This document shows, piece by piece, positions 27,847 through 36,717 of a DNA stretch of 64,000 nt; position 1 is the stretch's first letter, and every line of letters starts with the position of its first letter. The DNA comes from an uncultured Alphaproteobacteria bacterium (GTDB lineage Bacteria > Pseudomonadota > Alphaproteobacteria > CAAGCB01 > CAG-977). Under the pieces are notes generated by a model. The model was not told the DNA's origin, did no database searches, and saw only the letters and a list, made by a program, of their open reading frames with translations. Location: positions 1 through 64,000 of the forward strand of contig CAKQWA010000004.1 in assembly GCA_934277945.1 (NCBI GenBank), written 5' to 3'. The translations under genes were made by a program, and so were the position numbers.

Positions 27847-29304
27847 ATGACCGAAGTCAGAAGCAGATTCGCGCCCAGCCCGACGGGATATATGCACATC
27901 GGCAACTTGCGCACGGCGCTGTACGAATATCTGGTCGCCAAAAGCGCGGGCGGCAAATTCATTTTGCGCATCGAGGACACCGATCAGGAACGCTACGTCG
28001 ACGGCGCGGTGGACATCATCTACAAAACGATGGAAACCGTCGGATTGCGCCATGACGAAGGTCCCGACGTGGGCGGCGATTACGGTCCCTACGTCCAGTC
28101 GGAACGCCGCGCGATTTATAAGGAATACGCGGACAAACTGGTCGATTTGGGCGGCGCGCACTATTGCTTCTGTTCGGAGGAGGAATTGGAAAACCAGCGC
28201 AAAGCCTGCGAAGAAGCGGGGATTCCGTTCAAATTCCGCGACCCGTGCAAGCGCATTTCCGTCGAAGAAGCCAGAAAGCGCATCGCAAACGGCGAAAAAT
28301 ACACCGTGCGCCAGACGATCGACCCGAAAGGCACGACCACGTTCGACGATTGCGTGTACGGTCACGTCGTCGTTGAAAACAAGACGCTTGACGAGGGCAT
28401 TTTGCTCAAATCCGACGGTCTGCCGACGTACAACTTCGCAAACGTCGTCGACGACCATTTAATGAAAATCACGCACGTTCTGCGCGGCAACGAATATCTG
28501 TCCTCCACGCCGAAATACAATTTGATGTATCAGGCGTTCGGCTGGGAAATTCCGACGTACGTCCATTTGCCGCCGATTATGAAGGACGAACACAACAAAC
28601 TGTCCAAACGCAACGGCGACGCGTCGTTTCAGGATTTGGTCGCGAAAGGCTATCTGCCCGAAGCGATCGTCAACTACATCGTCCTGCTGGGATGGAGCGC
28701 GAAAAACGACGAGGAAATCTTCTCGATGGCGCAGTTGGAAAAAATCTTCAACATCGAGGGGATTAACAAATCGCCCGCCATTTTCGACATTGAAAAACTC
28801 AAATGGATGAACGGCGTTTACATCCGCGCCCTGCCCGCCGAAAAATTCCACGAACTCGCCCTGCCGTATTACGAAAAGACGCTGAAACGCAAACTGGATC
28901 TGGTCACGCTGTCCAAATGCATCCAGCCGCGCGTCAACGTGCTGAACGAAATCCCCGAAGCGATTGATTTCATTGACGAACTGCCCGAATACGACATTGA
29001 AATGTATGTGCACAAGAAAATGAAAACGACGCCGGAAATCGCGCTGACGGCGTTAAAGGAAGCGCAAAAGGCGATTAAGGAAATGACCGATTTTTCGACC
29101 ATGGAAGCGGTGCACGACGCGCTGCTGGCGATCCCCGAAAAAACGGGCATGAAAAACGGGCAAATCCTGTGGCCCTTGCGCACGGCGCTGACGGGCAAGC
29201 AATGCACGCCGTTCGGCGCGGTCGAAGCGGTGTACCTGTTCGGCAAGGACGAAAGCCTGAAACGCATCGCGAAAGGCATTGAAAAACTGACCGCCGCCGC
29301 GTAA
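27847..29304 (+). CDS. gltX: Glutamate--tRNA ligase
   Basis: The 485-residue class I synthetase shows RSRFAPSPTGYMHIGNLRTALYEYL with the HIGH-type motif, LRIEDTDQERY, the zinc-like segment around CFCSEEEL, and the KMSKS-type KLSKRNGDASF. GatCAB is also encoded here (37270-40517), so some GluRS-made Glu-tRNA-Gln is probably converted by transamidation. The ATG at 27847 has GAAAGG upstream; TTGACT at 27788 may be part of its promoter. Confidence 0.97.
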   Translation: MTEVRSRFAPSPTGYMHIGNLRTALYEYLVAKSAGGKFILRIEDTDQERYVDGAVDIIYKTMETVGLRHDEGPDVGGDYGPYVQSERRAIYKEYADKLVDLGGAHYCFCSEEELENQRKACEEAGIPFKFRDPCKRISVEEARKRIANGEKYTVRQTIDPKGTTTFDDCVYGHVVVENKTLDEGILLKSDGLPTYNFANVVDDHLMKITHVLRGNEYLSSTPKYNLMYQAFGWEIPTYVHLPPIMKDEHNKLSKRNGDASFQDLVAKGYLPEAIVNYIVLLGWSAKNDEEIFSMAQLEKIFNIEGINKSPAIFDIEKLKWMNGVYIRALPAEKFHELALPYYEKTLKRKLDLVTLSKCIQPRVNVLNEIPEAIDFIDELPEYDIEMYVHKKMKTTPEIALTALKEAQKAIKEMTDFSTMEAVHDALLAIPEKTGMKNGQILWPLRTALTGKQCTPFGAVEAVYLFGKDESLKRIAKGIEKLTAAA

Positions 29305-29318
29305 CACCTTTCAAACGC

Positions 29319-29351
29319 AAAAAGCCCCGAACATTCGGGGCTTTTTTTTAC
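29319..29351. terminator. Bidirectional terminator between gltX and the Mrp gene
   Basis: AAAAGCCCCGA pairs with TCGGGGCTTTT around a short loop, with T-runs on both strands. It serves both convergent genes. Confidence 0.88.
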
Positions 29352-29361
29352 GGCGAAATTT

Positions 29362-30180
29362 TTACAATTTTTCCAAAGCGTCCGCCAGCGCGTCGAACGC
29401 GGCGACGTCGGACGATTCAACGTCCCCCGCGTCGCACAAAGCCGCCGTTTGCGGCGACAAAGGCAGGCGCGCCGTCGTTTTAATGCCGTATTTTTTCGCC
29501 GTTTCCGCCAGATGACTTTTGCCGAAGATTTCATATTCTTTCTGACAATCGGGACATTTGAAATACGCCATGTTTTCGACCAAAGCCAGCACGGGCACTT
29601 TCATCATATCCGCCATTTTGACCGCTTTTTCGACAATCATGCCGACCAGTTCCTGCGGCGTCGTCACGATAATCGCGGCGTCGACGGGCAAAGATTGAAA
29701 CACCGTCAGCGGCACGTCGCCCGTTCCGGGAGGCATATCAATGAACATATAATCGACGTCGCCCCAGCAAACCTGCGAGAAAAACTGCCGCACCGTCCCC
29801 GTGATGACGGGTCCGCGCCACAGCACCGGCGCGCTTTCGTCTTCCAACAGCAGATTCAGGCTGACGATTTTCACGCCCGTTTTCGTATCCGCCGGCATAA
29901 TGCCCGCCGCCGTGCCGAACAGACGTTCTTTCACGCCGAACGCTTTGGGAATGGACGGACCGGTGATGTCGGCGTCCAGCACGGCGGTTTGAAAGCCGCG
30001 CTTTTGCATGGCGACCGCCATGGCGGACGTGACAAGCGATTTGCCGACGCCGCCTTTGCCCGACATCACGGCGACGACTTTTTTAATGCGGCTTTGCGCG
30101 TTGGGCGCGTCTTTTTGAATTTCCGCCCTGTCCTTGCAATTTTTGGAACACGACGAACAATTATGCGAACATTCGGACAT
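29362..30180 (-). CDS. Mrp/NBP35-type Fe-S cluster carrier ATPase
   Basis: The 272-residue P-loop protein has the deviant Walker A VMSGKGGVGKSLVTSAMA (residues about 38-55), DADITGPSIPK and DMPPGTGDVPLT, then the cluster-binding CPDC near residue 205. Such proteins carry Fe-S clusters to target apoproteins. Unusually for an alphaproteobacterial Mrp, the N-terminus is a cysteine cluster (SHNCSSCSKNC, four Cys within 15 residues including Cys4) like eukaryotic NBP35, with no MIP18-like N-terminal domain. It is downstream of mscL on the same strand. Confidence 0.9.
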   Translation of the reverse strand: MSECSHNCSSCSKNCKDRAEIQKDAPNAQSRIKKVVAVMSGKGGVGKSLVTSAMAVAMQKRGFQTAVLDADITGPSIPKAFGVKERLFGTAAGIMPADTKTGVKIVSLNLLLEDESAPVLWRGPVITGTVRQFFSQVCWGDVDYMFIDMPPGTGDVPLTVFQSLPVDAAIIVTTPQELVGMIVEKAVKMADMMKVPVLALVENMAYFKCPDCQKEYEIFGKSHLAETAKKYGIKTTARLPLSPQTAALCDAGDVESSDVAAFDALADALEKL

Positions 30181-30227
30181 CAGAGTCTCCTTTTTGATTT
30201 TTCAACGATACGGCAAGCAATGCCGTT

Positions 30228-30698
30228 TCAGTCATTTTTTTCATCCAGTTGCGCGGTGCAATGCGGGCATCTGATCGCTTTTTCGGGAATGTCGGAACAG
30301 CAGTACGGGCATTTTTTGATCGCGGGCGCGGGCGGCGGTTCGGGCGTTTTCTCTTTTAACGAATTCGCCCCTTTGACCAGCAGAAAAACGGCGAACGCGA
30401 CAATGACGAAACTGACGCACGAATTTAAAAACAGCCCGACGTTGATTGTCACGGCTCCCGCCGCTTTCGCCGCGTCCAAGGAAGCGTAGGGCGGCGGCGT
30501 AACGCCGTCTTTCAGCAAAATGTACAGGTTTGTGAAATCGACCTTGCTGATCAGCAGAGCCAGCGGCGGCATGATGATTTCCTTGACCAGAGAATCGACG
30601 ATTTTGCCGAACGCCGCGCCGATGATGACGCCGACCGCCATGTCCATGACGTTGCCGCGCATGGCGAACTGTTTGAATTCCAACCAGATTTTCTTCAT
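30228..30698 (-). CDS. mscL: Large-conductance mechanosensitive channel with C-terminal zinc ribbon
   Basis: MscL opens under membrane tension to relieve hypo-osmotic shock. The 156-residue protein has the MscL core: KKIWLEFKQFAMRGNVMDMAVGVIIGAAFGKIVDSLV (TM1), a periplasmic loop and TM2 (GLFLNSCVSFVIVAFAVFLLVKGAN). The usual cytoplasmic helix is followed by a four-cysteine zinc ribbon at about 130-147 (CPYC ... CPHC), which most MscL lack. The ATG at 30698 with GGAGGG gives the family start. A terminator-like hairpin lies only about 14 bases upstream. Confidence 0.92.
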   Translation of the reverse strand: MKKIWLEFKQFAMRGNVMDMAVGVIIGAAFGKIVDSLVKEIIMPPLALLISKVDFTNLYILLKDGVTPPPYASLDAAKAAGAVTINVGLFLNSCVSFVIVAFAVFLLVKGANSLKEKTPEPPPAPAIKKCPYCCSDIPEKAIRCPHCTAQLDEKND

Positions 30699-30711
30699 TT
30701 TCCCTCCGCGC

Positions 30712-30754
30712 ACAAAAACACCGCCGCCTTTGACCGCCGACGGTGTTTTTTTGT
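30712..30754 (-). terminator. Terminator between the DsbA-like gene and mscL
   Basis: AAAAACACCG pairs with CGGTGTTTTT, with a second short CGGCGG/CCGCC-type inner stem and T-runs. It follows the DsbA-like stop by 10 bases and ends just before the mscL ribosome binding site. Confidence 0.75.
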
Positions 30755-30764
30755 TCAAGACGGC

Positions 30765-31541
30765 TTACTGTGCCGAAGCGGGAGCGGCAGGCTCGCCCGC
30801 CGTTTTGTTTTTAAAGCGCACGGCTTGCGCCGCGGCTTCCAGTTCGTCGCCCATCATCGCGCCCTGCGAAACGTATTCGCCGATGATGAACTGCGGAATT
30901 CCCTGAATTTCCAATTCCTGCGCCAGTTGTCTGTTCTGCTGCAAATGTTCTTTGAATTCGGGCTTTTTCATGTCGGCTCCAAATTTTTCCATGTTCAAGC
31001 CGATTTTCTTCGCCGCGGCGTTGATTTTCTTGGCGTCCAGACCGCCCTGCACGTTCATCAGTTCGCGGTGCATTTCCGTGTATTTGCCCTGCTCGTTCGC
31101 CGCCAAGCCCGCCAAAGCCGCCGTTTCGGACGATTCGGCAAGCATCGGCAAATCTTTCAAAACCCAGCGCATATTGCCGTCTTTTTCGACCGCTTCGGAC
31201 ACCTTTTTGTACATCAGTTTGCAGTAGCCGCAGTTGTAATCGAAAAATTCGACGATGATGACGTCGCCGTCCGGATTGCCCATCACGGGCGTGGCGGGGT
31301 CGCGTTCCAGCAATTCGCGATGCTGTTCGACGCGGGCGCGCGCCTGACGCTGACGGTTCTGTTCTTCCAAAACCTGCATCCGTTTCAGCGAGTCAATAAT
31401 GACCTGCGGGTTGTTGTAGATGTAGTCTTTAACGATTTCCTGCACTTCCTGTTCGTTCAAACCGAAACCGAACGCGGCTTTCGCCGAAGACGGCGCGCAC
31501 AAAAGCGCGGCAACGGCAATAAGAATCATTTTGCGTAACAT
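30765..31541 (-). CDS. DsbA/Com1-family periplasmic thiol oxidoreductase
   Basis: The 258-residue protein begins with a signal peptide (MLRKMILIAVAALLCAPSSAKA). A helical segment (about 25-75) and a thioredoxin fold with VEFFDYNCGYCKLM follow, where CGYC is the active site near residue 100. A C-terminal GIPQFIIG carries the cis-Pro loop. This is the alphaproteobacterial Com1/ScsC-like type of DsbA, acting on periplasmic disulfides. The ATG at 31541 has GGAGA upstream. It may fold the cysteine-rich secreted protein at 54026, but nothing in the sequence links them. Confidence 0.9.
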   Translation of the reverse strand: MLRKMILIAVAALLCAPSSAKAAFGFGLNEQEVQEIVKDYIYNNPQVIIDSLKRMQVLEEQNRQRQARARVEQHRELLERDPATPVMGNPDGDVIIVEFFDYNCGYCKLMYKKVSEAVEKDGNMRWVLKDLPMLAESSETAALAGLAANEQGKYTEMHRELMNVQGGLDAKKINAAAKKIGLNMEKFGADMKKPEFKEHLQQNRQLAQELEIQGIPQFIIGEYVSQGAMMGDELEAAAQAVRFKNKTAGEPAAPASAQ

Positions 31542-31625
31542 CGAATTCTCCGTTAATAAAAAAACTGTTTCGACTATACTTGAAAAGTCGTCGGCGGACA
31601 AGTTTTTTCACATTGTCCGCGAAAA

Positions 31626-32978
31626 TCATCCCCCGCCGTTTTTGCGGCGCGATTTCAACTGATTGAGGACGTCCTGCGCGCGCATATACGCGGCGTCCGA
31701 CGGCGGCAAAACCTGCAAAGCCTTGTTTGCGAAGCGCGCCGCCCCCGCGTCGTCGCCCGTCAGAAAAGCGTATTCCGCCTGCGCGTAAACGGCTTTGTCC
31801 GTGCGCCCCGCCCGTCCGTAAGCAATCGCCGCCAGCCGCCACACGAACGGCGAGTCCGGCTGAACCGACGCGATTTTTTCCAGCACGCCCACCGCTTTGC
31901 GCAAATCGGCGGGATTTTCCGATTCCGTCAAAGCCTGCGCGTATCCGATATTCAGCAAAACGGAGCGCGGACGCAGGGCGACGGCGCGGGCGTAGGCGGG
32001 AACGGCTTTCGCCGCGTGTCCCGTTTCAAACAGCATCTGCCCTTTGAGTTCGTAAAAGAACGGGTCGTCCGGATAATCCGCAATCAAGGAATCAATCTCC
32101 TTTTGAGCCTTTTCAAGCGCGCCGGATTTGTAACAGGCAATGGTGCGGGCGTAGCGCGCGGGCAGAGATTTGTCTTCGGGCGGATACGCGTTCAGCGTCT
32201 TTTCGGGCAGGGACAGATACGCGTACAATTTGGCGCGGATGCGTTCGAACTGCGCGTTTTCCGCCGCGATTTTCTTGGCGTTTGCCGGCGGAACGGACGC
32301 GCTTTCGTTCAAAATGAAAGCCAAGCGGTCTTTAATGTCGGGATGCGTGCGCCACAGCACGTCGTGCGTCGCGGGGTCGACGACCAGATTTTCCTGCGCC
32401 TGCAACTTTTTCATGATGTCGTGAAAGCCCGTCAAATCGTGTCCCGTCGCGCGCAGATACGTCACCGCGCTTTGATCGGCGGCGTTTTCCTCCGTGCGCC
32501 TGTATCCCATCAGCAGATTTTGCGCCGACGCGCTTCCCGCCGCCCAAGCCGCCACGCCGACGTCGCTTCTGCCCGCCGCCGCGCCCGCCACGGAAGCCAA
32601 AAGCGCGGACACCAGCATATTGCGCTGGGCGATGCGCATATTTTCGTACAAACGCACGATGTGTCCGCCCGCGATATGCCCCGTTTCGTGCGCCAGAACC
32701 GCGATAATCTCCTGCGCGTTGTCCGCTTTGACAATCAGCCCCGTGTGAATGAAAACGTGCAGACCTTTGGCGGCGAACGCGTTAATCGACCCGTCTTTGA
32801 CCAGATGAATCTCCATGCGCGACGCGTCCAGCCCCGCCGCTTTGAAAACGGGAGTCAGCCACGACGCAAGCACGGCCTCGGTTTCTTCGTCGCTAATCAG
32901 GGACAGCGACTGCGCGCGCGCGGGACACGCCGCGCACACCGCGCACAGAAACAATAAAAAAGCCGTCAGCCGCCGCAT
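31626..32978 (-). CDS. Periplasmic M48 metalloprotease with TPR repeats (BepA-like)
   Basis: The 450-residue protein has a signal peptide (RRLTAFLLFLCAVCAACPARA), then an M48 domain (about 30-250) with zinc motif AVLAHETGHIAGGH and the third ligand in RTEENAADQSAV. A TPR region follows (about 260-440), for example ALRPRSVLLNIGYAQALTES. The layout matches BepA/YfgC, which degrades or assists misfolded outer-membrane proteins. The ATG at 32978 has AGGAAA upstream; a longer frame to 33011 would spoil the signal peptide. It is followed by the DsbA-like gene, giving a periplasmic quality-control pair. Confidence 0.92.
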   Translation of the reverse strand: MRRLTAFLLFLCAVCAACPARAQSLSLISDEETEAVLASWLTPVFKAAGLDASRMEIHLVKDGSINAFAAKGLHVFIHTGLIVKADNAQEIIAVLAHETGHIAGGHIVRLYENMRIAQRNMLVSALLASVAGAAAGRSDVGVAAWAAGSASAQNLLMGYRRTEENAADQSAVTYLRATGHDLTGFHDIMKKLQAQENLVVDPATHDVLWRTHPDIKDRLAFILNESASVPPANAKKIAAENAQFERIRAKLYAYLSLPEKTLNAYPPEDKSLPARYARTIACYKSGALEKAQKEIDSLIADYPDDPFFYELKGQMLFETGHAAKAVPAYARAVALRPRSVLLNIGYAQALTESENPADLRKAVGVLEKIASVQPDSPFVWRLAAIAYGRAGRTDKAVYAQAEYAFLTGDDAGAARFANKALQVLPPSDAAYMRAQDVLNQLKSRRKNGGG

Positions 32979-32991
32979 GAAATTTTCCTGC

Positions 32992-33022
32992 AAAAAAAAG
33001 GGGCAAAACAAATCGCCCCTTA
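32992..33022 (-). terminator. Terminator of glnA
   Basis: On the minus strand AAGGGGC pairs with GCCCCTT around a 10-base loop and is followed by eight T. It starts about 30 bases after glnA. Confidence 0.82.
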
Positions 33023-33053
33023 TGATACACGATTTAAAAGCCGCCGTACATAT

Positions 33054-34475
33054 TCACAACGAATAGTACATTTTAAATTCGACGGGATGCGGCGTTTTGG
33101 CGAACACGCGTTCTTCGGCGCGATGCACCGCCAGATACGCGTCGATCAGTTCGTCGGAGAACACGCCGCCTTTTTTCAAAAACGCGCGGTCGGCGTCCAG
33201 ACTGTCCAACGCTTCTTTGAGGCTTTCCGCGACGGCGGGAACGTTTTTCAATTCTTCGGGCGGCAGGTCGTACAAATTCTTGTCCATCGGGTCGCCGGGG
33301 TGGATTTTGTTTTCAATGCCGTCCAAGCCCGCCATCAGCATCGCCGTGAAAGCCAGATACGGATTCGCCGTCGGGTCGGGGAAACGGATTTCCACGCGCT
33401 TGGATTTGGGCGAACTGCCGTAGGGGATGCGGCACGAAGCGGAGCGGTTGCGCGCGGAATACGCCAGCAAAACGGGCGCTTCAAAACCCGGAACCAAGCG
33501 TTTGTAACTGTTCGTCGTCGGATTTGTAAACGCGTTCAGGGCTTTGGCGTGCTTGATGACGCCGCCGATGAAATACAGCGCCTTGTCGGACAAATCGGCG
33601 TACCCGTTGCCCGCGAACAGCGTGTTTCCCTTGTTCCACAGCGAAAAATGCGTGTGCATGCCCGACCCGTTGTCGTCCATAAGCGGCTTGGGCATGAACG
33701 TCGCGCTTTTGCCGTAACGCTGCGCCACGTTTTTGACGATGTATTTGTACAGTTGCAGATTGTCCGCCGTTTTCAGCATTTCGTCGAAAGCGAAGCCCAG
33801 TTCGTGCTGTCCCGCCGCGACTTCGTGGTGGTGTTTGTCGACTTTCAAGCCGGACTGCGCCATGACGGTCAGCATTTCGCCGCGCAAATCGTTCGCGGAA
33901 TCGACGGGCGGCAGGGGGAAGTATCCGCCTTTGGCAAAGGGACGGTGTCCCGTGTTGCCGCCGAGAACTTCTTTGTCCGCGTGGCTGTCGAATTCGTAGG
34001 AATCGAGTTCGTAGGACACTTTTTCGGGGCGCACGCTCATTTTCACGTCGTCGAAAACGAAAAATTCCGCTTCCACGCCGACGAAAGCCGTGTCCGCGTA
34101 GCCGCAGGATTTCAAATACGCCTGCGCCTTGCGCACGGTCGAACGCGGGTCGCGCCCGTACGACATCGCGGTCGCGGGATCGACGACGTCGCACACGACG
34201 TACGCGGTTTTCTGCGCGGCGAACGGGTCAAGACCGACGGTCGAAAAATCGGGCTTCAACAGCATATCGGATTCGTTAATCGAACTCCACCCCGCCAAAG
34301 AGGAACCGTCGAACATCAGCCCGTCTTCCAGCAAATCTTCCGTAATGAAAGAATTGTGATAGGTGACGTGGTGCCACTTGCCCTTGAAATCGGTCAGGCG
34401 AAAATCGACGTACGCGATGTTTTCGCGCGCCAGAAAATCCAAAAATCCGTCAGCGTCTTTGCAATCAACAGTCAT
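33054..34475 (-). CDS. glnA: Glutamine synthetase type I
   Basis: GlnA makes glutamine from glutamate and ammonia. The 473-residue protein carries the latch region DFRLTDFKGKWHHVTY, GVEAEFFVFDDV, the metal/substrate motif NGSGMHTHFSLW, the ATP-binding and active-site block VPGFEAPVLLAYSARNRSASCRIP, and the adenylylation motif KNLYDLPPEE (Tyr near 400). The last suggests GlnE control of GSI-beta type. It lies 11 bases after glnB, so PII and its main target enzyme are co-expressed, as is usual in alphaproteobacteria. Confidence 0.98.
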   Translation of the reverse strand: MTVDCKDADGFLDFLARENIAYVDFRLTDFKGKWHHVTYHNSFITEDLLEDGLMFDGSSLAGWSSINESDMLLKPDFSTVGLDPFAAQKTAYVVCDVVDPATAMSYGRDPRSTVRKAQAYLKSCGYADTAFVGVEAEFFVFDDVKMSVRPEKVSYELDSYEFDSHADKEVLGGNTGHRPFAKGGYFPLPPVDSANDLRGEMLTVMAQSGLKVDKHHHEVAAGQHELGFAFDEMLKTADNLQLYKYIVKNVAQRYGKSATFMPKPLMDDNGSGMHTHFSLWNKGNTLFAGNGYADLSDKALYFIGGVIKHAKALNAFTNPTTNSYKRLVPGFEAPVLLAYSARNRSASCRIPYGSSPKSKRVEIRFPDPTANPYLAFTAMLMAGLDGIENKIHPGDPMDKNLYDLPPEELKNVPAVAESLKEALDSLDADRAFLKKGGVFSDELIDAYLAVHRAEERVFAKTPHPVEFKMYYSL

Positions 34476-34486
34476 GCTATCTCCTT

Positions 34487-34855
<369 letters not shown>

Positions 34856-34896
34856 TCATAAAAATCCAAAACATTGAAAAAAGCAAGAAAAAACAT

Positions 34897-34925
34897 TTGA
34901 CAAACGCCGCAAAAGCGGTTAGACA
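34897..34925 (+). promoter_or_regulatory. Sigma-70-type promoter of tRNA-His
   Basis: A perfect TTGACA (34897-34902) is separated by exactly 17 bases from TAGACA (34920-34925). The expected start site is about 6 bases before the mature tRNA. Confidence 0.75.
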
Positions 34926-34938
34926 AATGAACGCTATG

Positions 34939-35015
<77 letters not shown>

Positions 35016-35052
35016 TTAAAAAAGCCGTTGTTTTTGCAACGGCTTTTTTGTT
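35016..35052. terminator. Bidirectional terminator after tRNA-His
   Basis: AAAAAAGCCGTTG pairs with CAACGGCTTTTTT around a 5-6 base loop. It ends the tRNA transcript and, in reverse, the dut-SH3 transcript. Confidence 0.9.
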
Positions 35053-35072
35053 TGTCCGCGGCGGATTTTTGC

Positions 35073-35555
35073 TTATTCGACGCTTTCTTTCGCGTACACG
35101 CCCCACAGGTTGTCCTTGCGCGTCCAGCCTTGGAATCCGCCGAAATCGACCTGACACATCGCCATGTTTTCCGGACAGCGTTCGATTTTGCCGATAACGC
35201 CTTTTTCATAGCGCGCAAGCGGCAGGGAATCTTCGGAAGCCGCGCGTTTCAGTTCGCCGTTCGCCACCGCGCGCACCGCCCGCCTGCCCGACAGCATATG
35301 CCGGTGCACCCAGCCCTGTGTGCCGTCGAAATCCCTGATTTTGCGCCAATGCTCGAATTCGGAAACAATCTCGACGGGCAAATCCTTGCGCACATAAACC
35401 CATTCGACCGGATAGCGCATCCCCGGTCCCGTGCGCAAATTGACCTGATCGCGCCGCAGGGAAGCGAATCGGGGCAAGGGCAACCCCGTTTGCGCCCGCG
35501 CCGGAGCGGCGACGCTCAAAGCCAGAAAAAACGCAAGAAAAACAGCCGGTTTCAT
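35073..35555 (-). CDS. Secreted SH3-domain protein
   Basis: The 160-residue protein has a signal peptide (MKPAVFLAFFLALSVAAPARA) and two bacterial SH3-like modules: VNLRTGPGMRYPVEWVYVRKDLPV ... GWVHRHML at about 38-90, and a second ending GFQGWTRKDNLWGVY. This is the alphaproteobacterial DUF1058/SH3_4 family, presumed to bind peptidoglycan peptides or wall components in the periplasm. The start overlaps the dut stop by 4 bases (ATGA). Confidence 0.85.
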   Translation of the reverse strand: MKPAVFLAFFLALSVAAPARAQTGLPLPRFASLRRDQVNLRTGPGMRYPVEWVYVRKDLPVEIVSEFEHWRKIRDFDGTQGWVHRHMLSGRRAVRAVANGELKRAASEDSLPLARYEKGVIGKIERCPENMAMCQVDFGGFQGWTRKDNLWGVYAKESVE

Positions 35556-36004
35556 CTGACGCCCGTCGATCCGAATCCGCCCGCGCCGCGTTCGCTCGTC
35601 CCCAAAGAATCCAATTCCGCCCAGTTGACGCGGAAAACGGGGGCGATGACCAGCTGGGCGATTTTCATGCCGCGCTCGATTAAGAAAACCTTGTCCGACG
35701 CGTTGTACAGCAAAACGGAAATTTCGCCGCGATAGTCCGCGTCGATCGTGCCGGGGGAGTTCAAAACGAAAATGCCGTTTTTCGCCGCCAATCCGGAACG
35801 CGAGCGCACCTGCGCCTCCATGCCGTCGGGCATCGCCATGGAAATGCCCGTCGGAATCAATTCGCTCCGGCGCGGTTGAAGCATACGCGGGCTTGTCACG
35901 GCGGCGTACAGATCCATGCCCGAAGACTGCGGCGTCGCGTACGCCGGCAAAGGCAGGTTTCTCCCGTTCGGCAAACGTTTGACGGGCAAAGTGATGACAG
36001 CCAT
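35552..36004 (-). CDS. dut: dUTP diphosphatase
   Basis: Dut hydrolyses dUTP to dUMP, keeping uracil out of DNA. The 150-residue trimeric enzyme has all five motifs: SSGMDLYAAV, RSRSGLAAKNGI, NSPGTIDADYRGEI, ERGMKIAQLVI and the C-terminal RGAGGFGSTGVR that closes over the active site. AAGGGGGA precedes the ATG at 36004. It is coupled to the SH3 gene through ATGA. Confidence 0.97.
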   Translation of the reverse strand: MAVITLPVKRLPNGRNLPLPAYATPQSSGMDLYAAVTSPRMLQPRRSELIPTGISMAMPDGMEAQVRSRSGLAAKNGIFVLNSPGTIDADYRGEISVLLYNASDKVFLIERGMKIAQLVIAPVFRVNWAELDSLGTSERGAGGFGSTGVR

Positions 36005-36117
36005 GAAGTCCCCCTTGAAAATTTTAAAAATTCGACTGGATATCCCAGCCGGAAGGCGTTATATAAATATAGTGAAAAGGTTAAGAAGAAAGTATTAAAA
36101 TTTCGTTTTGCAGAGCC

Positions 36118-36651
36118 ATGAAGAAACTGATTTTTATCGCCGCGTTGATGATGACCTCCCGCGCTTTCGCGTTCGGCATGACGGCGGATCAGATGTACCG
36201 CAACGTCCTGATGCACGAAAACGACGGTGTGATGCCGTCGTATTACACGGCGCGCGAACAGGCGGTTCAGCAGAGAAAATCGGCGGAAAGACTGCGCAAA
36301 AAGGAAAAGCCCGACAGTAAAAATCCGCTGTTTCTGCCCGACGAAAAGCCTTTTTCCGAACTGGACGCGAAACGCGAATGGGAATCCGTGGTCAAGGCGG
36401 TGCAGGAAAAACGTCCCACGCCGTTCGATTTGGAAGTCATCCGCAAGCGCGCGGACAACGACGAAACACAAGCTGTCGAACTGCTGGCGTGGATGTACGC
36501 GACGGGCAACGGCATCCGGCAGGATTTGGTTCAGGCGTGGTCGTATTATATGCGCGCGGCGGGGCTGGGCGTCGAAACGGGCGCGCAAAACGCGCGGGCG
36601 GTGTATCGCGGCATGACGGCGGCGCAACGCGCGCAACTGACCGCTTTTTAA
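36118..36651 (+). CDS. Small secreted Sel1/TPR-like repeat protein
   Basis: The 177-residue protein begins with a signal peptide (MKKLIFIAALMMTSRAFA). A basic middle part follows, then a C-terminal Sel1-like unit (about 120-160): DETQAVELLAWMYATGNGIRQDLVQAWSYYMRAAGLG, with the typical LAxMYxxGxGxxxD spacing. It is too short for a full solenoid. The function is unknown; periplasmic scaffolding is a guess from the fold. It is a lone plus-strand gene between dut and ruvX, in an A/T-rich upstream region with TATAAATATA at about 36061. Confidence 0.75.
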   Translation: MKKLIFIAALMMTSRAFAFGMTADQMYRNVLMHENDGVMPSYYTAREQAVQQRKSAERLRKKEKPDSKNPLFLPDEKPFSELDAKREWESVVKAVQEKRPTPFDLEVIRKRADNDETQAVELLAWMYATGNGIRQDLVQAWSYYMRAAGLGVETGAQNARAVYRGMTAAQRAQLTAF

Positions 36652-36717
36652 ATAATTTCAACTCGCTCCGGCAAGCGTCCGCTCAATCGACCGGCGCGCG
36701 TCAATCGATATCCGGAA

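Noticed and set aside
30181..30227. Hairpin ACGGCA/TGCCGT between mscL and the Mrp gene as terminator
   Set aside because: The stem is short and not followed directly by a T-run on the minus strand.
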